Below, one piece after another: positions 27,275-35,439 of a stretch of 64,000 nt of DNA. The stretch comes from a bacterium YEK0313. GTDB taxonomy: Bacteria > Pseudomonadota > Alphaproteobacteria > Rhizobiales > Phreatobacteraceae. A program made the translations under genes and the position numbers. The number at the start of each line of letters is the position of its first letter. The stretch's first letter is position 1. The notes under the pieces were generated by a model. It made no database searches. It saw only the letters and a program-made list of their open reading frames with translations, and was not told where the DNA came from. The DNA is taken from NCBI GenBank assembly GCA_000751295.2, contig CCMO02000001.1:372001-436000 (forward strand), read 5' to 3'.

Positions 27275-28915
27275 TTAGAGGCCGTACTGCCTTCTCGCCC
27301 GCTCGACCTCGGCCTCGTCCCAATAGCCGATGAGAATGCCCGACTTGAGCTGCGTCGCCGGCCCATAGGCCGCGATGCGGGCATCCGGCATGGTGATGCG
27401 GTTATGGTCGGTCAGCGCCCAGCCGAGCAGCAGGTCCTTGAGCCTCGCGCGCTCGGCCTCGTAGCCCGGATCGCCGCCGAGGTCGCGGAACTCGTGCGGG
27501 TCGGCGTCGAGGTCGTAGAGCATCGGCCGGAAGCCGGGCGCGTGGATATATTTGAAGCGGCCGTCGAACAGCATGAAGAGCCGGCAGTCCGAGACGTCGC
27601 GCTTGAGGGTCGTGCGCACGTCCTGCATCGAATAGTCGTATTCGGAGACGACGAAGGAGCGCCAGTTGTCGACCCGCTGCCCCTGCAGATGCGGCGTCAG
27701 CGAGCGGCCCTCGACGATGTGGCGCGGCACGGTGCCGCCGAAATAGTCGATGAAGGTGGCGGCAAGGTCGATCGCCTCGACCAGCACGTCCGACACCGTG
27801 CCTCTCGTGGCATCGGCCTCCGGCGCGGGATCGGCGATGATCAGCGGCACCTTGACGCTCATCTCGTGGAACAGGTCCTTCTCGCCGAGCCAGTGGTCGC
27901 CGAGATAGTCGCCGTGGTCGGAGGTGAAGACGATCATGGTGGAGCCGCTCAGCCCCTCCTCGTCGAGGAAGCGGAACAAGAGGCCGAGCTGGTCGTCGAT
28001 CTGCTTGATCAGGCCCATATAGGCCGGGATCACCCGGCGCCGAACCTCCTCGCGCGCGAAGTTGCGCGAGACGCGCAGGTCCATGAAGGCGCCGTAGACC
28101 GGGTGCGGATCCTGCCTTTCGCGTTCCGAGCGGATCGCCGGCTGGACGTCGTCGGGGCCGAACATGTCATGATAGGGGGCTGGCGCGATATAGGGCCAGT
28201 GCGGCTTGATATAGGACAGATGCAGGCACCAGGGCCGGCCGTCGGCGCGCGCCTCGCGGATGAAATCCATGGCCCGGCGCGTCATATAGGGCGTCTCGGA
28301 CTGTTCGTCCGAAACGCGCGCCGGCTTGTCGCCATGGCTGAGCAGCCAGCCGTTCTGGCGGGAGCCGTCGGCCGCCTCGCCCGAATTGGCAAAATCCTCC
28401 CATGGGTTCGGCCCGGCAAGACCTTCGCCCGCGAGATAGCCGTCATAGCGCGGCCGCTCCGCGCCCGGGCGCGTCGGATGCAGGCCGTCGTCACGCTCGT
28501 AGGGCTCGAAGCCGCACTGCGCCGCTTCGACGCCAATGATCGAATCCGGATCGATGCCGAGGCGCGCCATGCCCTCGTCGTCCGCCTTCATATGGGTCTT
28601 GCCGACGAGCACGTTGCGCACGCCGAGCCGCTTCAGGTGCTCGCCGAGCGTCGGCTCGCCAATGCGCAGCGGGAAATTGTTCCAGTTCGACCCGTGCGAG
28701 CGCATGTAGCGGCCGGTATAGAAGCTCATGCGCGAGGGCCCGCAGACCGGCGACTGGACATAGGCCCGGGAAAAGCGGACGCCGCGGCGCGCCAGCGCGT
28801 CGATATTCGGCGTTTCGAGGCGGGCATGGCCGGCGCAGCCCAGATAGTCGAACCTGAGCTGATCGCACATGATGAAGAGCACGTTCTTGGTCATCTGCGG
28901 GTCTGTATCGGCCAT
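27275..28915 (-). CDS. sulfatase-family hydrolase, phosphonate monoester hydrolase/arylsulfatase-like
   Basis: Alkaline-phosphatase-superfamily hydrolase of 546 residues. Asp18 and neighbours in MCDQLRFD bind the metal. Cys58 in PVCGPSRMSFYTGR forms the CxPSR motif, where the cysteine is matured to formylglycine, the nucleophile. FTSDHGDYLGDHWL supplies further metal ligands. The overall layout and C-terminal region (SEYDYSMQDV, FKYIHAPGFRPMLYDLDADPHEF) resemble rhizobial phosphonate monoester hydrolases more than classical arylsulfatases. A second in-frame ATG (MTKNVLF) seven codons in could be the start. It is 4 bases downstream of a Bug-type receptor gene, suggesting linked uptake and hydrolysis. 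Confidence 0.85.
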   Translation of the reverse strand: MADTDPQMTKNVLFIMCDQLRFDYLGCAGHARLETPNIDALARRGVRFSRAYVQSPVCGPSRMSFYTGRYMRSHGSNWNNFPLRIGEPTLGEHLKRLGVRNVLVGKTHMKADDEGMARLGIDPDSIIGVEAAQCGFEPYERDDGLHPTRPGAERPRYDGYLAGEGLAGPNPWEDFANSGEAADGSRQNGWLLSHGDKPARVSDEQSETPYMTRRAMDFIREARADGRPWCLHLSYIKPHWPYIAPAPYHDMFGPDDVQPAIRSERERQDPHPVYGAFMDLRVSRNFAREEVRRRVIPAYMGLIKQIDDQLGLLFRFLDEEGLSGSTMIVFTSDHGDYLGDHWLGEKDLFHEMSVKVPLIIADPAPEADATRGTVSDVLVEAIDLAATFIDYFGGTVPRHIVEGRSLTPHLQGQRVDNWRSFVVSEYDYSMQDVRTTLKRDVSDCRLFMLFDGRFKYIHAPGFRPMLYDLDADPHEFRDLGGDPGYEAERARLKDLLLGWALTDHNRITMPDARIAAYGPATQLKSGILIGYWDEAEVERARRQYGL

Positions 28916-28919
28916 GGCT

Positions 28920-29915
28920 TCAGCGCGGTTTCATCAGGTCGGTCATGATCGGCCCCCAGGCGCGCATCTCCTCGACGATCTGCTGGCGCATGGCGTCGGA
29001 CGAGGACGGCGTCACCAGGAAGCCGAGCTGGATCAGGCGCTCGCGCACGGCTGGCCTGGCGAGCGCCGCGGCGACGATGGCCTGGTAGCGTTCGACGATG
29101 GCCGGTGGCGTGCCGGCGGGCAGGAACAGGCCGTTCCAGCCGTTGGAATCGAGCCCGGCCACGCCGCTCTCGGCGAAGGTCGGCACCTCGCTCAGCGCGG
29201 GGTGGCGGGTCGTGCCCGAGGTTGCGACGATGAGGATGCGCCTGGCCTGATGCAGCTCGGAGAAATCGGCGGCCGCGCCGAACCCCATGGCGAGCTGCCC
29301 GCCCATCAGGTCCTGGGCGATCGGCGCGCCGCCGCGATAGGGCACCACCGTCAAGGGCAGGCCGGTGGAGGCCGCGAGCCGCGCGGCGAAAAGATGCGGC
29401 AGGCTGCCGGCGGCCGGGACCCCGATGCTGCCGCGCGCGGGATTGGCGCGCGTCCAGTCCATCAGGTCGGCGAGCCGCGTCGCGCCGGTCATGGCGCCCG
29501 TCGCCAGTGCGATCGGGAATTCCGTCGTCTTGGCCAGCGCCACGAAATCCTTGATCGGGTCGTATTTCAGGCCGGGAAAGGAAAAGGGGGCGAGCGACAT
29601 GGTGACGATATTGGCGATCAGGATCGTCGTGCCGTCCGGCGCGGCGGCCTTGACCACGTCGCCGGCAATGGTGCCGGCCGCTCCCGTGCGGTTCTCCACC
29701 ACCACGCCGACGCCAAGCGCCTCCTGCAGCGCCTCGGCGAGGATGCGGGCGAGAACGTCCTGCGAACCGCCGGCGGCAAAGCCGGAAATGATCCGCACCG
29801 GCCCCTGGGCCGCGGCCGGCAGCCCCGGCAGCAGCGCCGCGGCCGCGAGGAGGCCCCGGCGGGACAGCGTTGGGCGTGGCGGATAGGGGCGCAGCCGCGA
29901 CAGAGGGATCGTCAT
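28920..29915 (-). CDS. Bug-type (tripartite tricarboxylate transporter) solute-binding protein
   Basis: Periplasmic receptor of 331 residues with a twin-arginine-like signal peptide (SRRGLLAAAALLPGLPAAAQG). Bug motifs: VRIISGFAAGGSQDVLARILAEAL, VVVENRTGAAGTIAGDVVKAAAPDG and PTFAESGVAGLDSNGWNGLF. It is followed after 4 bases by the formylglycine-type hydrolase, so it likely binds the substrate or product of that enzyme. No TctA/TctB genes are adjacent. Together with the receptor at 24.8 kb it is one of two orphan Bug proteins in 5 kb. Confidence 0.9.
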   Translation of the reverse strand: MTIPLSRLRPYPPRPTLSRRGLLAAAALLPGLPAAAQGPVRIISGFAAGGSQDVLARILAEALQEALGVGVVVENRTGAAGTIAGDVVKAAAPDGTTILIANIVTMSLAPFSFPGLKYDPIKDFVALAKTTEFPIALATGAMTGATRLADLMDWTRANPARGSIGVPAAGSLPHLFAARLAASTGLPLTVVPYRGGAPIAQDLMGGQLAMGFGAAADFSELHQARRILIVATSGTTRHPALSEVPTFAESGVAGLDSNGWNGLFLPAGTPPAIVERYQAIVAAALARPAVRERLIQLGFLVTPSSSDAMRQQIVEEMRAWGPIMTDLMKPR

Positions 29916-30021
29916 GGCGCTTCAGCCTCCCGTCGCCGCCCTTTCCCGATCAGCCGAGCCTCATCCACTTCTCGGGATCATGCAAGGCTTGCCGGCGACA
30001 GGATCCGCGCTTCGCCGGCCA

Positions 30022-30465
30022 TCACCGCCGGACGAGGATGACGCCGCCGACCAGCAAGGCGACACCGAGCAGGCGGGTCAGGTCGAGCGGGTGCCGGGGA
30101 AGGCCCATCCATCCGAAATGATCGATGGTCACCGATGCGACCATCTGGCCGGCGACGAGCAGCGCGATGAAGGTCGCCGCCCCCAGCGCCGGCACGAGCA
30201 GGATGGCGAGGCCGATGAAGATGGCGCCGAACAGGCCGCCGCTCCATTGCCACCACGATATGCGCAGCGCGACGCCCGCCGCCGGCACCGGCTCGCGCAG
30301 GACGAGCGCAAGCAGCGCCATGCAGACGACGCCGACGAAATAGCTGGTGAAGCCCGACCAGACGGCCGAGTTGAGCGCCGTGCGCAAATTCGCGTTCAGC
30401 ACCTGCTGGACGACGATGCTGGCGCCGGCGAGGATTGCAAGGACGACGGGGAGCAAGAACTGCAT
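30022..30465 (-). CDS. DMT-superfamily transporter of the YdcZ (DUF606) type
   Basis: Small integral membrane protein of 147 residues with about five hydrophobic helices, for example FLLPVVLAILAGASIVVQQ, GGLFGAIFIGLAILLVPALGAATFIALLV and LLGVALLVGGVIL. It has the NLRTAL/SWWQWSGGLFG pattern of YdcZ-type proteins, half-size relatives of EamA exporters that probably act as dimers. The substrate is unknown. It is divergent from the LysR regulator across about 110 bases, the usual layout for a LysR-controlled target gene. Confidence 0.8.
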   Translation of the reverse strand: MQFLLPVVLAILAGASIVVQQVLNANLRTALNSAVWSGFTSYFVGVVCMALLALVLREPVPAAGVALRISWWQWSGGLFGAIFIGLAILLVPALGAATFIALLVAGQMVASVTIDHFGWMGLPRHPLDLTRLLGVALLVGGVILVRR

Positions 30466-30564
30466 GGGCTTTCGACCGTTCCACGCTTGGCCGCTGCTGG
30501 CGGGTTCCGGACCATTGACAAGCATGCCGGCCACATGCAGTCAAATGCCCATAACCTCCATTTC

Positions 30565-30581
30565 CATGCAAAATCGGCATG
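30565..30581. promoter_or_regulatory. LysR-type T-N11-A site overlapping the regulator start
   Basis: CATGC-AAAATCG-GCATG is an inverted repeat containing the T-N11-A pattern of LysR operators. It overlaps the LysR gene start codon and lies in the divergent gap to the YdcZ-type transporter. Autoregulation is the simplest reading; the evidence is weak. Confidence 0.35.
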
Positions 30582-31487
30582 TTGAGCCCAGTACATCTCG
30601 ATCTGTTCCGTGCCGTGGTCCGCCACGGCGGCATCACCAGGGCCGCCTCGGCGCTCGGCCTCGGCCAGCCGCATGTCAGCCGGGCCATCGCCCGGCTCGA
30701 AGCCGATCTCGGCTTCGCCCTGTTCGTGCGCGGGCGCGGCAACGCCTTCCTGACCCGGGAGGGAGAGGCTTTTGCCCTGGAGGTGCAGCGGACCTATGCG
30801 GGGCTCGATCACCTGCGCCAGGCGGCGCGCGAGATCCGGAAGCTCGGCACCGGGCCGTTGCGCGTCGCCTGCCAGCCGTCGCTGGCAGCGGGCCTGCTGC
30901 CGCGTGCCCTGCGCCGGCTGATGGCCGGTCCGGCCGGCACGCGCGTCGCCGTTCACGTGCCGACGCCGGACCTGATCTGGTCCTGGGTCGCCTCGGGCCA
31001 GTGCGACATCGGCCTGGCGCGGCCGCGCGCCGGCCATGCGGGCGTCGTCCACGCGCCGTTTCTCGCCATGCCCGCGGTCTGCGCCCTGCCGCGTCGCCAT
31101 TCGCTGTCGTCCCGGCAGGCAATCACGGTTCGCGACCTCGCCGGCGAGACCTTGATCGCCGGCGCTTCCGGCGACTTTCAGCAGGCGGTAGAGGAGGCCT
31201 TCGCGCGGGAAGGCATCGTTCCGCGCTTCCCCCTGATGGCGCAGTACACGGCGGCGCGGTGCGGCCTGGTGGCGGAAGGGCTCGGAGTGGCGATCGTCGA
31301 TCCGGTTCCGGCCCGCGATCTGCGCAATCCCGCCATCGTGCTGCGGCCGTTCCGCCCGCGGATTGCCATCGAAACGGTCCTGATCCGGCCGGCCACCCCA
31401 CCCGTCGCGGCGGCCGAAAGGCTGATCGCCTTCCTCGAGCGCGAGCGCGACGCGCTCGTCGCCGGGATGGCCGGCGCGACAGCCTGA
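30579..31487 (+). CDS. LysR-family transcriptional regulator
   Basis: DNA-binding regulator of 302 residues. The winged HTH is at residues 1-60 (HLDLFRAVVRHGGITRAASALGLGQPHVSRAIARLE). A periplasmic-binding-protein-like effector domain follows (RVACQPSLAAGLLPRAL, GQCDIGLARPRAG, GLVAEGLGVAIVDPVPARDL). It is divergent from the YdcZ-type transporter and convergent with the ThDP enzyme; the transporter is the likeliest target. The effector cannot be inferred. It resembles LysR proteins linked to amino acid or opine catabolism. Confidence 0.92.
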   Translation: MLSPVHLDLFRAVVRHGGITRAASALGLGQPHVSRAIARLEADLGFALFVRGRGNAFLTREGEAFALEVQRTYAGLDHLRQAAREIRKLGTGPLRVACQPSLAAGLLPRALRRLMAGPAGTRVAVHVPTPDLIWSWVASGQCDIGLARPRAGHAGVVHAPFLAMPAVCALPRRHSLSSRQAITVRDLAGETLIAGASGDFQQAVEEAFAREGIVPRFPLMAQYTAARCGLVAEGLGVAIVDPVPARDLRNPAIVLRPFRPRIAIETVLIRPATPPVAAAERLIAFLERERDALVAGMAGATA

Positions 31488-31518
31488 TCCTGCGTCGCGA
31501 CCGCCGCTGGACGCCTCG

Positions 31519-33165
31519 TCAGCCCGGCTTGGCCGGATGGATGAACGGCCAGGGCGAGGCCTCGCTGCCGCGCGGTACCACCACCTCGATCAGGCTCGGC
31601 CGGCCCGCCGCGATCGCCGCCTTCAGCACCGGTTGCAGCGCTGCGGGAGAGTGGACGCGCTGACCATCGATGCGGAATGCCCGCGCGAGATCCATGAAGT
31701 CGGGATTGACGAGATCGGCGCCGATCAGCCGGTTGCCGAAACGCTCCTCCTGATCCCTGCGGACATTGCCATAGGCCTCGTTGTTGAACAGGACCGTGAC
31801 GAGGCCGATGCCGTATTGCGCCGCCGTCGCCAATTCCTGCACGCCGAACATGAAGCCGCCGTCGCCTGATATCGAGACGACAGGCTTGTCGGGATGGGCG
31901 ACCTTGACGCCGAGCGCGGTCTGGAAGCCGAAGCCGAGCGTGCCCTGGAAACCGGTCGAGACATAGGTGCGCGGGCGGCGCACAGGATAGCCGAAATAGC
32001 TGGTGAAGCCGGCCTGGCACAGCTCCTCGACCAGGAAGCCGTCATCCGGCAGGGCGGCGCGGATGACCTCAAGGTAGTCCATCTGCGGCTGGACCACGGC
32101 CGTCTCGGCCGCCGCCTCGGCCCTGGCCCGCGCGATGCGCGCCGCATTGTCGACGGGGCGATGCCCCTCCAGCGCCGCGAGGAGGGCAGACGCGGCATCC
32201 GCTGCGTCCGCGACGACACCGGCATGGACCTTGAGACGCGTCATCTCCTGGGGATCGATGTCGATGCGGACGACATGCGGCGGCGCCTCGGCCCGGTCGA
32301 CCAGGCGCATCATGCCGGCCCAGCGCATGGTCGGCATTTCCAGGCGCGTGCCGATGCCGATCACGAGGTCGCATTCGCCGTAGAGCTTGAAGGCGGCATA
32401 GGAGGAGATGCCATGATCGCCGGCCTCGTCGACCACGCCGCGGCCGCCGCGGAAGGCGGCGACCGCGGCGCCGATCGCACGGGCGAGCCGGCCGATCTCC
32501 GCGCTCGCATGCTGCGCGCCGCTGCCGGTCATGATGATCGGGAACCGGGCGGCACGGATCAGCGCCGCCGCGGCCGCGATCTCGGCCGGGGCCGGCGGCG
32601 GATTGGCGTCGACCGCCGCCGCCTGCGCCGGCGGCACCTCTTCCGAGCCCGCCATGACATCCCAGGCCATTTCCAGCGCCACCGGTCCCGGCCGGCCCGA
32701 CTGGGCCTGGCGGAAGGCCTCGGCGACGAGCGCTGGCGCATCGGCCGGCCGCTCGATGCGCTCGGCCCATTTGACCACCGATTTCAGCGTGCCGAGCTGG
32801 TTGGCGATCTCATGCAGATGACCGCGCCGCCTGCCGATGAAGGCGGACGGGATCTGGCCGGTCAGGCAGACGACCGGCGTCGAGCAGCCCCAGGCGGTCG
32901 CGAGCGCCGCCGTGGTGTTCAGGACACCCGGCCCGGGCACCACCGAATAGACGCCGGGTCGGCCGGTGGAGCGGGCATAGCCGAAGGCCATGTAGCCGCA
33001 GGCCTGTTCGTGGCGCGCGCCGACCGTGCGGATCGTTTCGCCGGCGCGGGTCAGGGCGTCGAACAGCGGATACATCTGCGCGCCGGGCAGGCCGAAGACC
33101 GTATCGACGCCATTGGCGATGAGGCCGGAAACGATCGCCTCGCCTCCCGTCATGTTGCGCTTCAT
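31519..33165 (-). CDS. thiamine diphosphate-dependent enzyme, acetolactate synthase-like
   Basis: ThDP enzyme of 548 residues with three domains. The N-terminal PYR domain has the activating glutamate (Glu53 in VGARHEQACGYMAFGYA). A central Rossmann-like domain follows (FPIIMTGSGAQHASAEI), then the PP domain with the Mg-ThDP motif GDGGFMFGVQELATAAQYG and NN. It resembles acetolactate synthase large subunits and benzoylformate decarboxylase-type enzymes; no small regulatory subunit is present, so a catabolic decarboxylase or carboligase role is more likely. It lies 53 bases downstream of hpaR on the same strand and could be co-transcribed with the hpa operon, although it is not a core hpa gene. 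Substrate unknown. Confidence 0.83.
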   Translation of the reverse strand: MKRNMTGGEAIVSGLIANGVDTVFGLPGAQMYPLFDALTRAGETIRTVGARHEQACGYMAFGYARSTGRPGVYSVVPGPGVLNTTAALATAWGCSTPVVCLTGQIPSAFIGRRRGHLHEIANQLGTLKSVVKWAERIERPADAPALVAEAFRQAQSGRPGPVALEMAWDVMAGSEEVPPAQAAAVDANPPPAPAEIAAAAALIRAARFPIIMTGSGAQHASAEIGRLARAIGAAVAAFRGGRGVVDEAGDHGISSYAAFKLYGECDLVIGIGTRLEMPTMRWAGMMRLVDRAEAPPHVVRIDIDPQEMTRLKVHAGVVADAADAASALLAALEGHRPVDNAARIARARAEAAAETAVVQPQMDYLEVIRAALPDDGFLVEELCQAGFTSYFGYPVRRPRTYVSTGFQGTLGFGFQTALGVKVAHPDKPVVSISGDGGFMFGVQELATAAQYGIGLVTVLFNNEAYGNVRRDQEERFGNRLIGADLVNPDFMDLARAFRIDGQRVHSPAALQPVLKAAIAAGRPSLIEVVVPRGSEASPWPFIHPAKPG

Positions 33166-33218
33166 TCGGAGCTCCCAGAGCTTTGGAGACGGGGCCGCCC
33201 CGGCCGGACGGCCCTGCG

Positions 33219-33725
33219 TCAGGCTTCCTCGCCCACGTCGCCGGCATCGCCCGGGCCGAAGGCGGTCATCTCGCGTTCGAGATCGCGCAGCATGTCCTGC
33301 AGCTGCGCCAGCCGCTCGGCGCCGAACCGGGCGGTGATCTCGGCATAGATCGCCTCCGACTGCGGCGCGATCTCCTCCATCAGGGCAACCCCGCTCGGCG
33401 CGATCGAGATCAGGCTGCGACGCAGATCGCGCGCCGGGGTCCGCCGCGCGATCAGCCCCCGCGCCTCGAGGTCGCGCAGGATGCGCGACAGGCTCGGCGC
33501 GAGCAGGAAGGTGGAGCGGACGAGGTCGGCGATCTCGATCTCGCCGACCGAGGACAGGGCGCGCAGCACCCGCCATTGCTGTTCGGTGACGCCGTGGCTA
33601 CGGAGCGAAGCGCGGAAATGCCGCATCACCGCCTCGCGGGCGCGCAAGAGCGACATGGGCAGCGACCGCGAGAAATCGCGCAGGCGGACCCGGGTGGCAG
33701 CGGCAGGCTGGGCGTGCTCGTTCAA
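33219..33725 (-). CDS. hpaR: homoprotocatechuate operon regulator HpaR (MarR family)
   Basis: MarR-type winged-helix repressor of 168 residues from a TTG start. The HpaR pattern is clear: LRDFSRSLPMSLLRAREAVMRHFR, TEQQWRVLRALSSVGEIEIADLVR, and the recognition helix LLAPSLSRILRDLEARGLI with the wing RRTPARDLRRS. The TTG start is preferred because TGAGG, formed by the hpaH stop, lies just upstream, and the RLRDFSRSLP segment before the internal ATG (33656) is conserved in this group. It probably represses the hpa operon until homoprotocatechuate or 4-hydroxyphenylacetate is present, likely through the TTAACATGTTAA site upstream of hpaF. Confidence 0.9.
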   Translation of the reverse strand: MNEHAQPAAATRVRLRDFSRSLPMSLLRAREAVMRHFRASLRSHGVTEQQWRVLRALSSVGEIEIADLVRSTFLLAPSLSRILRDLEARGLIARRTPARDLRRSLISIAPSGVALMEEIAPQSEAIYAEITARFGAERLAQLQDMLRDLEREMTAFGPGDAGDVGEEA

Positions 33726-33732
33726 GGCGACC

Positions 33733-34557
33733 TCATGCGAAGTGGCAGCCGACCGTCCCGAACGGTCCGAAATCGGCCTGGAAAGTGTCGCCCTTGCGCG
33801 CCTCGACCGGCCGCACGAACGAGCCCGACAATACGACCTGGCCCGGCTCCAGCCCAAGGCCGTGGTCGCTGAGCTTGCGCACCAGCCAGGCGACGGCATT
33901 GGCGGGATGGTTGAGCACGCCGGCGGCGACGCCGGTTTCCTCGACCGCGGCATTTTTGGTCAGGATCGCCGACACCCAGCGCAGATCGGTGTCATCGGGC
34001 CGGAACGGCCGGCCGCCGACGACGATGCCGGCATTGGCCGCATTGTCGGCAATGGTGTCGGCGATCTTGCGCGTCGCCTTGGTCAGCGCATCGACCCGCT
34101 CGATGCGGGTATCGAGGATCTCCAGCGCCGGCACGACATAGTCGGTGGCATTGATGACGTCGAACAGGCTGCAGCGCGGCCCGGCAAGCCGGGTCTTCAT
34201 GACGAAGGCGAGCTCGACCTCGATGCGCGTCGCGATGAAGCGGTCGGTCGGCACCTCGCCGCCGTCGGCGAACAACATGTCGTCGAGCAGATAGCCCGAA
34301 TCCGGCTCGTCGATCCCGAGCGCCTGCTGCATGGCCCGGGAGGTCAGCCCGATCTTGTGGCCGATCACCGAACGGCCGTCGTTCAGCTTCTTGTCGATCC
34401 AGGCCGCCTGGATGGCATAGGCGTCGGCGACGGTGATCGCCGGGTGCGCCTGGGACAGCTGGCGGATCTGGGTGCGGCCACGCTCGGCGGCATCAAGGCT
34501 CTTGGCGGCGGCATCGACGTCCTTGGCGGACAGGGTACGGTCTTCAGCGGCAGCCAT
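33733..34557 (-). CDS. hpaH: 2-oxo-hept-4-ene-1,7-dioate hydratase
   Basis: Hydratase of 274 residues in the HpaH/MhpD branch of the fumarylacetoacetate hydrolase superfamily. It hydrates 2-oxohept-4-ene-1,7-dioate in homoprotocatechuate breakdown. Family segments are VIGHKIGLTSRAMQQALGIDEPDSGYLLDDM, VELAFVMKTRL, and KTR-linked VPALEILDTRI, with metal-binding acidic residues in the IEVELAFV strand. An in-frame GTG overlaps the hpaG stop, but the ATG six bases later is preferred, with GAGG 7 bases before it. hpaR follows after 7 bases. Strong fit by operon order. Confidence 0.93.
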   Translation of the reverse strand: MAAAEDRTLSAKDVDAAAKSLDAAERGRTQIRQLSQAHPAITVADAYAIQAAWIDKKLNDGRSVIGHKIGLTSRAMQQALGIDEPDSGYLLDDMLFADGGEVPTDRFIATRIEVELAFVMKTRLAGPRCSLFDVINATDYVVPALEILDTRIERVDALTKATRKIADTIADNAANAGIVVGGRPFRPDDTDLRWVSAILTKNAAVEETGVAAGVLNHPANAVAWLVRKLSDHGLGLEPGQVVLSGSFVRPVEARKGDTFQADFGPFGTVGCHFA

Positions 34558-34559
34558 GG

Positions 34560-35429
34560 TCACGCCTCGTCGACGACGGTGTTGGAGAGAGTGCCGATCC
34601 CCTCGGCGGTGACCTCGATCACATCGCCGGGCTTCAGGTAGCGCGGCGGATCGAAGCGGGCGCCGGCGCCGGTCGGCGTGCCGGTCAGGATCACGTCGCC
34701 GGGCACCAGCGTCGTGAAGGTCGAGATATAGGCGATGAGATAGCTGAACGAAAAGATCATCCGGCCGGTGCGGTCGTCCTGGCGCAGTTCGCCGTTGACG
34801 CGCGTGGTCAGGCCGATATCGGCGATCTGGGCGGCCCGGGTGAAAGGCACCAGCCAGGGACCGATGGCGCCCGAACTGTCGAAATTCTTGCCCTGGGTGA
34901 CGTTGAACTTGGCATGGCGCACCCAGTCGCGCAGCGTTCCCTCATTGGCGAGGCTGACCGCGGCGATATGGCCGAGCGCGTCGCGCTCGGCGATGTGCCG
35001 GCCGGCCTTGCCGATGACGATGACCACCTCGCCCTCATAGTCGAGCTTGTCGGAGGCCTTCGGCCGGACCAGCGGCTGGCCATGGCCGGTGAACGAGCGG
35101 GCAAAGCGCGGGAACAGGCTCGGATAGGGCGGCGCCTCCTGGCCATCCTTATATTCGGCGTTGCGGTCGGGATAATTGACCCCGACGCAGATGATCTTTT
35201 CGGGGTTCGGCACGGGCGGCAGCAGCGTCACCGCCTCCAGCGCATGGTCGGCGACGTGGCGATGGCCGATATCGACGAGGCGGCCGAGCGCGCCGCCTTC
35301 GATGGCATGGCGCAGGTCGCGCCACTCCCCTGCCCGCCGTGTCAGGTCGACGATGCCCTTGGGCGTGACGAGGCCAAAGCGCTGTTCGCCGTTGGCCAGG
35401 AAGCTGGCAAGCTGTCCGTGTTCGCTCAT
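34560..35429 (-). CDS. hpaG: fumarylacetoacetate hydrolase-family protein, HpaG-type decarboxylase/isomerase
   Basis: FAH-superfamily enzyme of 289 residues. Motifs: KIICVGVNYPDRNAEYKDG, the metal-binding acidic pair in DYEGEVVIVIGKAGRHI, NEGTLRDWVRHAKFN, QGKNFDSSGAIGPW, and the C-terminal PGDVILTGTPTG. In the meta pathway HpaG decarboxylates 5-oxopent-3-ene-1,2,5-tricarboxylate and isomerises the product. Classical enterobacterial HpaG is a two-domain fusion, whereas this is a single-domain protein, as often found in other proteobacteria. It lies between hpaD and hpaH with a 10-base gap and a TGA overlap region respectively. Confidence 0.88.
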   Translation of the reverse strand: MSEHGQLASFLANGEQRFGLVTPKGIVDLTRRAGEWRDLRHAIEGGALGRLVDIGHRHVADHALEAVTLLPPVPNPEKIICVGVNYPDRNAEYKDGQEAPPYPSLFPRFARSFTGHGQPLVRPKASDKLDYEGEVVIVIGKAGRHIAERDALGHIAAVSLANEGTLRDWVRHAKFNVTQGKNFDSSGAIGPWLVPFTRAAQIADIGLTTRVNGELRQDDRTGRMIFSFSYLIAYISTFTTLVPGDVILTGTPTGAGARFDPPRYLKPGDVIEVTAEGIGTLSNTVVDEA

Positions 35430-35439
35430 GATCGCTCCG

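Noticed and set aside
30022..30534. Longer start for the YdcZ-type transporter
   Set aside because: The extra 23 residues (MAGMLVNGPEPASS...) are polar and unlike the family; the membrane protein starts at MQFLLPVV.
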